DNA of 64,000 nt from Siniperca chuatsi. Its lineage: Eukaryota > Chordata > Actinopteri > Centrarchiformes > Sinipercidae. How positions within the stretch are numbered: position 1 is the stretch's first letter; each line of letters begins with the position of its first letter. Made by a program: the position numbers and the translations under genes. Positions 57,340 to 64,000 of this stretch are shown here, one piece after another. Where the stretch lies: the NCBI RefSeq assembly GCF_020085105.1, contig NC_058046.1, forward strand, positions 5,990,675 through 6,054,674, in the 5' to 3' direction. Under the pieces are notes generated by a model. It saw only the letters and a list, made by a program, of their open reading frames with translations, searched no databases and was not told the origin of the DNA.

Positions 57340-57982
57340 GAGCAGGGTTTACAAGTCGATCAATGGTGTTAAACAGAACTCTAGAGTTATGCTTTTTGCC
57401 GATATGAGGTTTGTAAAATACTGAAGTCTCTCTTTTTTGATTAATAAATTATAAGCAGACAATAACTCTCTCATGTGAAGGAGGTGGACTTGTAGTTTGT
57501 CTTTTTTCCACCTTCGTTCTGCTCTTCTAAAATTTTTAGTTGGCGAGTATCATCACTTACCCAAGGTGATGGATTTGACTGGCACCTTGACCTTGCCCTA
57601 ATGGGAGCAATGTAATCTAATGTTGATGAACATAGAACTGATCAACCAGGTAATTTACATCATGAAACTTAGTTAAGTGATCAGATACAAAATCTTTCAA
57701 GGTGAGGGAGTTAACAGATAAACCCATAGTAAAAACTAAATCAAGAGTGTGTCCTCAGTCATGTGTGGTAAGTATGACAAGTAAGTCTGGGGGAATTAAA
57801 AAATATATAGTTGGGGGACAAAGCTCAGCGAAAGAACTGATGTCACCGGACCTAAGCCAGGTGTCTGTTAAAAATAAAAAAGTCCAAATTGTAGTTGTAG
57901 TAAAATTATTTAAAATAAAGGTCTTGTTTACAAAAGATCTTGCATTTATGAGGGCTGATTTAACAGGCATGGTGAGACTCAT
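57340..57982 (-). pseudogene. L2 ORF2 endonuclease start and linker
   Basis: The frame 57982-57755 begins near KSALINARSFVNKTFILNNF and contains LFLTDTWLRSGDISSFAELC, matching the N-terminal strand and ETWL motif of L2/CR1 apurinic endonucleases. The catalytic Glu of ETWL reads Asp here (TDTWL). The remainder of the domain is shortened and runs into the linker that precedes RT, with stops. Confidence 0.8.
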
Positions 57983-58170
57983 AGGTTAAGGAGTAGCCTG
58001 GAGTTAACGAGACCTTCTGATTAACCATTCGGTTAGAATTATTGACATATCGAGGCTCTCGTCCTTGTGAGAACCGGTATAGTGAAAGCTGGGGTTTGAA
58101 AGGGGTGGGATAGGGGATTTCTATCTGGAGGAGGGTGTATGTAACTATTGTGGCCTATCCTCCCTACTGG

Positions 58171-58400
58171 TCAGGGTGTTTGCAAACTGTAAGTGATGTT
58201 TGTGTTTAACAGTTTTGTTAATTTGCGGTTAAGATGGAGATTATCCCGCTTGTAGAGATCCTTCCTAGTCCAGAAATAGTCAAAGTGGTTGATAAAACCA
58301 AGACCAGTCGCAACAGAGAAATTGAGAAGCCACTGATGTATGCTAAAAATGCAGCTAAAATTCTCATCTTGGAATGGGACCAGAAAAAATGCATATTTTT
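58171..58400 (-). pseudogene. L2 ORF1 C-terminal esterase-like fragment
   Basis: The frame reads FSIHQWLLNFSVATGLGFIN, HFDYFWTRKDLYKRDNLHLN and RKLTKLLNTNI. CR1/L2 ORF1 proteins often end in an SGNH esterase domain whose last catalytic block is DxxH; here it is DNLH. Upstream parts of ORF1 are absent, since the sequence changes to SINE at about 58430. Confidence 0.7.
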
Positions 58401-58429
58401 CCTGTTCATGTGTTGTAATGTGGTTGAGG

Positions 58430-58655
58430 GGAGACTGTGGCTTAGTGTAGAGTGGGTCGTCCACCAATCGGAAAGTTGGCGGTTCAATCCCAGCTTCCCC
58501 CAGTCTACATGTCGAAGTGTCCTTGGGCAAGACACTGAACCCCAGATTGTGTGATTGCTTAGTTTCTTTCTTCATCAGTGTGTGAATGTGATATGTAGTT
58601 GAAGTCCTTTGAGTAGTCAGAAAGACTAGAAAGGCACTAAGTACAGTCCATTTAC
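58430..58655 (+). mobile_element. tRNA-derived SINE with L2-like tail
   Basis: Pol III boxes: A-box-like TGGCTTAGTGTAGAGTGG (58438-58455) and B-box-like GGTTCAATCC (58481-58490). Then 'tgtccttgggcaagacactg', and a tail AAGGCACTAAGTACAGTCCATTTA that resembles L2 LINE ends. It shares head and middle with the minus-strand copy at 63290-63460. It abuts the truncated L2 element. Confidence 0.75.
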
Positions 58656-59301
58656 TGGGCAGCTCTGAGGTTTGAATGTGAAATTTAGAGCTGCACTAAT
58701 CAATTTTCTTTGGATCAAATTACTATGTGTAATGATGGTGTCGCACTCTCAATGCTTTCATCAAACTCGTTTCCAGGAGCAGCTGTTTTCAGTAAAAAAA
58801 AACAGTTCCGGTAAACTCATTATACACTACCTGCCCAACACCAAACGTTAGTAACTAGCTGTTGAAACCAGTGGAGCATTTAGTGGCTTAAGAGCCAGAT
58901 ATTTTTTCTCAGTGGAGACCAAAACAGAGCTATAAAGTGAATGAATATTGGTCTTACATTCGTCAGGTTCGTCAGGTGGATACAAACATGACTCCAAATG
59001 AATGCTAATGTTGCACTGTGTCTGCTGGATGTGTAAATAGGCAACTGTTTGCTAACAAATTCACTACAACAACATAACATAATATGTTCATGTTGTGTTT
59101 ACAGCTTGTACTGCTGTCCTCAAGTGCCAAAAAAATTAAAATAAATAAATAACAATGCTGCTTTAAAAGTCATTCTTTTTTATAGAAATCTTTAGATAAA
59201 CTTGAAAAAACAGAGATACATTCTTGAATTTCTGAAGTGTGATAAAATATTTAAAACTCAAGGTTAATTTTCTAGCTTTCTAGCAGCCGTATCGCACAAC
59301 C
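58656..59301. other. unique sequence, no gene seen
   Basis: AT-rich. No supported feature. Confidence 0.35.
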
Positions 59302-59536
59302 CTCTTCAGTGAATAGAACTTGCTCAGGTGTCATCACGTGATCAAATTTGTGTAGGTATATTCTGTACTTAAGATAAAAGATCAGGGGGGACATCCACAT
59401 CTACTGCCAGAGACCATCTTTGAACAGAGGCAAAGGTTACCATCTTCCCCCATATATGACCTTTTGGTAATATGTGACTGAAGTTCTGTACTTAGGTCAT
59501 GTGATGACACCTGAGCCAGTTCCATTTGCTGAAGAG
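59302..59536. repeat. 235-bp element with 42-bp inverted ends
   Basis: The left arm 59302-59343 and the right arm 59495-59536 match in reverse complement at 36 of 42 positions without gaps. The core 'gctcaggtgtcatcac' is perfect. The 151-bp spacer is unique. It could be a small MITE or a structured element. I saw no target duplication. Confidence 0.75.
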
Positions 59537-59739
59537 CCCCATTGGATATGGTTGACAGCTTTGGGAAAAAGCTTGATTTCAGAATATGTCGTCACTAATC
59601 ACTGGATAATAAATGAAAAATTGTTTCTTAAATGCTCTGCAACAACAGCAGATCTCTAGGTGCCTTCAGGCATAAATGTATCCTGCCCATAAAGAATAGA
59701 TGGTAATATCCACTTAGCCAATGCATGTCAAAAATAACT

Positions 59740-60260
59740 GCCTAAATGGTGGTAATTGGATGAATTTCTGTGGCAATGCAAATAAAGGCTAATTGCCACT
59801 TCCACTCTAGGCCACCGAGAAATCCTCCACTGACTGGAAAAGGAGAAAACGGCCAATGTCTACGCCGTGAGGCTCCCATGCAACATATAACCGCCTTCAT
59901 TCCTATTCATGGTACACTCACATATCTTAAACAACTCATTTGAATTGGTGCACTGCCAAGCGAGTCTCTCCCCCTCTTAACAAACAAACACGATGACAAT
60001 ATTGGGAGTCAAGCTGTTGTTTGTTACTGGGCAGCGAGATGACGGCAGCTCTGTGACTCCCGCATCACAAACCAATGTGTAGTGACCTGACCTGCCGTTA
60101 AAGGAGTGTGTGAGGATGCTGAGGATGGGGAAAGGGACATCAAACCCAGGCAGATGGGATGAAACAATGGCACAATGCAGCACGTCTGTGACAGGCTGCA
60201 CCAGCTGATCAAGGCAGCAGCAATTTACTGGCAATGAGAGGAGATCTTGCAAACACCAAA
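59740..60260. promoter_or_regulatory. candidate conserved non-coding element
   Basis: Unique GC-richer DNA with CTAATTGCC near 59790 and a low-repeat block to 60250. No coding domain. Inferred from composition only. Confidence 0.25.
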
Positions 60261-60579
60261 TGTTACCAAATAGCAGAGCTTTGCTTTTAAAATTACTATA
60301 ATTTGTCTCCTGACACGATCTATATGAGCAGTTTCTTTGTCTTATTATCTCCTCTATGGATGTAGCAGCAGTGACTGTCTTTTATTTTCCTGAGTATTGT
60401 TCTTTATTAAGTGGAACATTACTCAGTGACATGTCAACTCCTGCAATTTACTATGTAGGGTTTGTTGTCTACATACACTTAGCTAATTAAGATAGTCACA
60501 GCAGTGTAGATTTCAGGGCAGATCAAACAGTACTGTGTTGATATGGGAAACAGAGGAAGACTAGTCTCCGCCAACACCG

Positions 60580-60970
60580 TTATATCATAATCCCTGTTCC
60601 TTCAGCCTGATTAAAACATTTCAACAAGAGCCTGGGCTGCCTACCGTGGTAGCGTCGTAGAGAGACTTAGTGTAGAAATATCACAGCTCCCTCATTAGTG
60701 AGAGGGGATTTCATTTGGAATATCTCACCGAGCACTTTCAGAGAAGCGGCTGTATTTACATTTAAAAGATCCAAAGTGGCCTTCTGAAGATAGCTACCTC
60801 TTTCCTTAATTGCTGGCTTCAGTTGTCCATGAATACATCCACTTTATTACTGGCTCTCATTACTGGACGGCACTGAGGAAAGTCTCTTTCTCCTCTGTCT
60901 CCCTCTCCAGCAGGGCAGGACCGCATCAGAGTTCTCCCAGTGGCCAAAAGACACAAACAATCGAGAGGGA
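60580..60970. promoter_or_regulatory. candidate conserved non-coding element
   Basis: A non-repetitive block with motifs such as CCTGATTAAAAC, CTCATTAGTGAG and CCTTAATTGCTGG. Regulatory role is inferred. Confidence 0.25.
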
Positions 60971-61860
60971 TTAGACTGTAATCCTGTTTTTACTTTCATT
61001 TGCCACATATTCAGAGAAGAAGCTCTGTGAAGCATGGAATTCTTGCAGGATATGCTCCATGGAAAAATAAGGGTAAGCACGATAAACAATGTAGTAGGAT
61101 GGGGATTACACGTTTTAAATGATAAGAAGACAACAAATTTGACAACAAATTTAGACTTAGTCACTACTGAATCTTTGCTTGCCAGTGGAGTTAGACAGTG
61201 AAAGATACTGTGGAGAGTGAACAATGTGAGGTCACTTTACTTCATATGTCTTTACTGACGGTGTGTATTGTCAAGTACAACATTAACCCTTTTTAACTTT
61301 CACTCCCTATATTTATAGGCTTTTCACATTGTCACTACACATCTTAGCTAAACATGTCATTTTTATTTTCAGATTAAGTTGCAAAGTCAGAAATGTTATC
61401 AATTGGCATGAAAGTGGTACTACACATGCTCTAGGACAGATAAGTTAAAAATTGAGAGTCCTGACTTCACATAACAGGATGCAGTATTCTCAGTTTGCAA
61501 ATGGGACAACAGCGTCCACTTATGACAGTTTGGCAGCAACCAATTTTGACTCTGAGACCTAATTTTATCTTCCAAAATTATATCAAATGTTTGGAATGCT
61601 GCAGAGACATTAGAGCCACTAATAAATTACCAAAGGGATTGCAGAGAAAAGACTGTTTTCACTGGGAATGACCATGGAGGCTGACTAACTGGTCTTGCCA
61701 GGTAGTGGGCACCCACAACAGATATTCAAGAAGGCATTATTTTGATAAATCGACAATATGTTTAGCAAGTACTCACCCATCTTTTACTTGAGTGGTTAAT
61801 CTCTCCAGTCTGATCTTGAGTGCACAGTACATAATTTGTTACATGACAACAGATGTGCAT
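60971..61860. other. unique sequence, no gene seen
   Basis: No long ORF or recognised repeat. Confidence 0.35.
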
Positions 61861-62400
61861 ATTTAACGGATTCAGTGTGGACAGAGCGTCCGATGTTACT
61901 TGATGCGATGCGACGCAATAGTTGCACGCTTGCATTCAGTTAGGACACGGTGTTAAAGAAATGATGTAGCGTCTTATGTGGTTGGTTGTCATTAAAGTTG
62001 TTGTATGCGATTCTGGAGATGATATAGACCGAACAACGACCCAGAAAGTAATGTAACTAATGTTAGCTAGGTTGTGGGTTAGCAAACTGTTGCTACAGTT
62101 GCTTTTGCGAAGCTAACATGCAGAGAGGACGAGACGGTTTCCCAGAGCCAGCACAGCAGCTCCAGACAGCGATACTCACAACTCTCCTGCTACTATAGCT
62201 AACATCACAACAACAGCATATCTTGACAGACTAGAAAGTAGGCTGATTGTCCGTGGGCAAGTCATTTAACGTTACCAGATACACAATAGCTGGAATGACT
62301 GGAATAGTGTTGTGTGACTCGGTCTGAGCCACTTTGTTTGTTTCCCATTTACAGAGCCAGGGCTGTGATTTTTTTCAGCGCACACACTAAATGGACAGCT
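61861..62400. repeat. probable dispersed repeat, class unknown
   Basis: Contains 'cgatgttacttgatgcgatg' and 'cattcagttaggacacggtg' followed by 'gacggtttcccagagccagc', phrases I associate with dispersed teleost repeats. Boundaries and class could not be set. Confidence 0.35.
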
Positions 62401-62445
62401 AGTGGACCATGATGAGATATTTGCTGAATTTCTTAAAGGTTTAAG

Positions 62446-62729
62446 AAAGGCATTTGGTAATCATTAACAAATACTTAATATAGTATACAAAATGTTATAA
62501 TGTGTGCAACAATAAACTGTTAATAGTTTACTAATGTAATCAGAACGTAATTGTTATTGCCTCTTATCAGCTATGATACAATATATCATTTATAACCTCA
62601 TTATTTTCTATTACACAAACTAATGATAAAATTATCATTTAATTGTTTGTTAACAGTAAAATAACTATTAACTTAAGTTTAACTATCAATTTACCATTTA
62701 TTAATGATGGTTATTATAAAGTGTTACCC
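62446..62729 (+). mobile_element. MITE fragment, right end intact
   Basis: Ends in 'ggttattataaagtgttacc' plus C, a widespread vertebrate MITE terminus. The expected left inverted end GGGTAACACT is not present, so it is truncated. Confidence 0.5.
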
Positions 62730-62823
62730 ATCAGTGTTGTCACTCGATATTTTTAGAATTTGCATACTGGTTTTATGGTTTTTATATCCTATTTTTAATA
62801 TGTGTGTCATTGATTTGTTTCCC

Positions 62824-62902
62824 TTGTGAAGCACTTTGAGCTACATTCTATGTTATGAAAGGTGCTATATAAATAAAGTTTATTATTATCATTATTGTTA
62901 TT
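62824..62902 (+). mobile_element. LINE 3' tail
   Basis: 'tgtgaagcactttgagctac' then 'ggtgctatataaataaagtt' and (TTATTA)n, a common fish LINE end. No coding part. Confidence 0.6.
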
Positions 62903-63289
62903 GAGTCCCACTGCAGGCTTGACCATTTCCAAGGTTTAACTAGTCAGACTCAGTGAACAAATGTTTAGAGAAGTTTACACTAAGCTTCTCTAAAGTGTTT
63001 AAAAAATGGTCATCAACTTTGACTGTAAATGGGTAAAATAAACATGTAAATTTGATAGTTTTCTTCTAGACTACTCATCAGTTCTTTTTCACATTATAGC
63101 CTATATAGCATATAATATTTGATAGCCAGTCCAGCAAATAAATGATTTGTTAAATACTTACTCAAAAACATTTTAACAGATTGTGTTTTTTTTTTAATTA
63201 ATGATTCGTTGATCGATAAACATGTTATGTCAGTTCAAATTGTGTATCAAATTGGGGCAGGTTGACAGCAAATTCCCAGGCTGCTTTTT
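62903..63289. other. AT-rich unique sequence, nothing recognised
   Basis: No supported feature. Confidence 0.35.
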
Positions 63290-63460
63290 GTTTCAAGTCC
63301 GACCCTGGCAACGAGCTACCATGCAGGGTGCTGGCCAACCATCGGGAGCAATTTGGGGTTCAGTGTCTTGCCCAAGGACACTTCGACATGTGGAGGTGGG
63401 GATCGAACCGCCAACTCTGTGATCAGTGAATGACCCACTCTACCTCCTTAGTCATAGGAG
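63290..63460 (-). mobile_element. tRNA-derived SINE, 3'-truncated (minus)
   Basis: Same family as 58430-58655. On the minus strand the A-box-like region reads GACTAAGGAGGTAGAGTGGG, the B-box-like GGTTCGATCCC lies at 63409-63399, and the shared 'tgtccttgggcaagacactg' follows. It stops before the L2-like tail. Confidence 0.7.
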
Positions 63461-63903
63461 GCTCCACAGGGATGCAGTTTTTGATGCAAATTGGTTAAAT
63501 ATTATTTTCCTTCCTGGCAAGAAAGTAGAACATACACATTTGGAGCTTTTCTGCAAAACTTTGCAGTCATAGTAGCATCAAACCACTGCAGAAATACAAA
63601 TGAGCAGTTTGTGTAATTCTTGTGGGCCCCTAAGAGTTCATTACTGAGTGATCCAAGCCTGTGTGTATCATTGCTCCACTGCCTTGCAGGTCCCAGAGGG
63701 GAGATTGAGACTGCCATATCAACACAGGAATGACATTGTTTCCATCAACCCCCACCCATGCATCACACAAACACATTACAGCCTGGACAACCCACACCTG
63801 ACCTGCATCACTCAACACATGCAACACATGCACACATAGTAGCCTAAACCAATGCTGCACTCATTCAAAGAAGTGTTTGCAATGTAGAAATCCCTGCATC
63901 CCT
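63461..63903. other. unique sequence, no gene seen
   Basis: A CA-rich stretch at 63765-63835. No gene. Confidence 0.35.
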
Positions 63904-63991
63904 ACATCTGCTCTGTAGGAAAAGTGCAATAAGATAATTTCTGTTATGAATTGGCACTATATAAATAAAATTGAATTGAACTGAATTGAAT
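63904..63991 (+). mobile_element. L2 LINE 3' tail
   Basis: 'ctctgtaggaaaagtgcaat' to TATAAATAAAATTGAATTGAACTGAATTGAA, matching the tails at 15018 and 32281. Confidence 0.75.
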
Positions 63992-64000
63992 GTTCAGGAA

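Larger units (their letters stand above)
55667..58400 (-). mobile_element. long L2 LINE, pseudogenised
   Basis: On the minus strand: end of ORF1 (about 58345-58171), start of ORF2 endonuclease (57982-57755), linker (57750-57330), reverse transcriptase (about 57330-56490), C-terminus (to 55944), and 3' UTR ending in an (ACTT)n tail at 55693-55670 next to 'gttatataaatactgc'. Stops, frameshifts and small deletions occur throughout. It is a different L2 subfamily from the copy at 11868-13280, judged by its 3' UTR. A SINE begins immediately past its 5' limit. Confidence 0.85.

Noticed and set aside
58438-58520. functional tRNA gene
   Set aside because: A- and B-box-like sequences are present, but the cloverleaf is incomplete and a SINE body and tail follow.
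1-64000. prokaryotic or viral gene system such as an operon, defence island or prophage
   Set aside because: No dense same-strand ORFs, ribosome binding sites or phage-type genes; composition and repeats are those of a vertebrate genome.

Overview
This 64 kb window looks like intergenic (or very long intronic) DNA of a teleost fish, probably a percomorph. The evidence is the mix of repeats, not any host gene. It holds L2 LINE tails, a Tx1/L1-like LINE, a Rex1/CR1-like LINE, Gypsy-type LTRs, a piggyBac remnant, tRNA-derived SINEs of two types, MITEs, and many (TG)n, (AAT)n and (GTAT)n microsatellites. I found no convincing host protein-coding gene, rRNA, functional tRNA or CRISPR array. The only weak candidates for host coding sequence are a 71-codon frame at 43232-43447 and a 138-codon ORF at 32321-32737, both on the minus strand.

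Layout. 1-11.8 kb: AT-rich unique sequence with microsatellites, three LINE 3' tails, and GC-richer blocks at about 7.3 and 9.7-11.4 kb that look like conserved non-coding elements. 11.9-13.3 kb: decayed L2 LINE on the minus strand. 14.6-16.6 kb: further CNE-like blocks. 17.2-22.5 kb: a degenerate Tx1/L1-like LINE (plus strand) whose ORF2 holds a Rex1/CR1-like LINE and whose 3' end is split by a solo LTR with a perfect 5-bp target duplication. 23.5-23.9 kb: LINE endonuclease fragment. 26.2-28.7 kb: a piggyBac remnant flanked by TTAA inside another dispersed repeat, followed by a MITE. 29-40 kb: unique sequence with candidate regulatory blocks, including paired TCF/LEF sites and an RFX X-box. 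40.0-41.5 and 50.2-52.6 kb: two copies of an LTR-like repeat in inverted orientation. 44.4-46.3 kb: an LTR retrotransposon with both LTRs, a gag remnant and a 5-bp target duplication. 46.5 kb: SINE. 55.7-58.4 kb: a long L2 pseudogene on the minus strand with recognisable ORF1 esterase tail, endonuclease and reverse transcriptase, abutted by a SINE. 59.3-64 kb: an inverted-repeat element, CNE-like blocks, MITE and LINE tails and a second SINE copy.

Overall this resembles a gene-poor regulatory landscape peppered with old, nested transposons. I did not find a new multi-gene system. The most informative signals are the insertion structures, which can be dated relative to each other, and the inverted or duplicated sequences that known repeat families may not explain.
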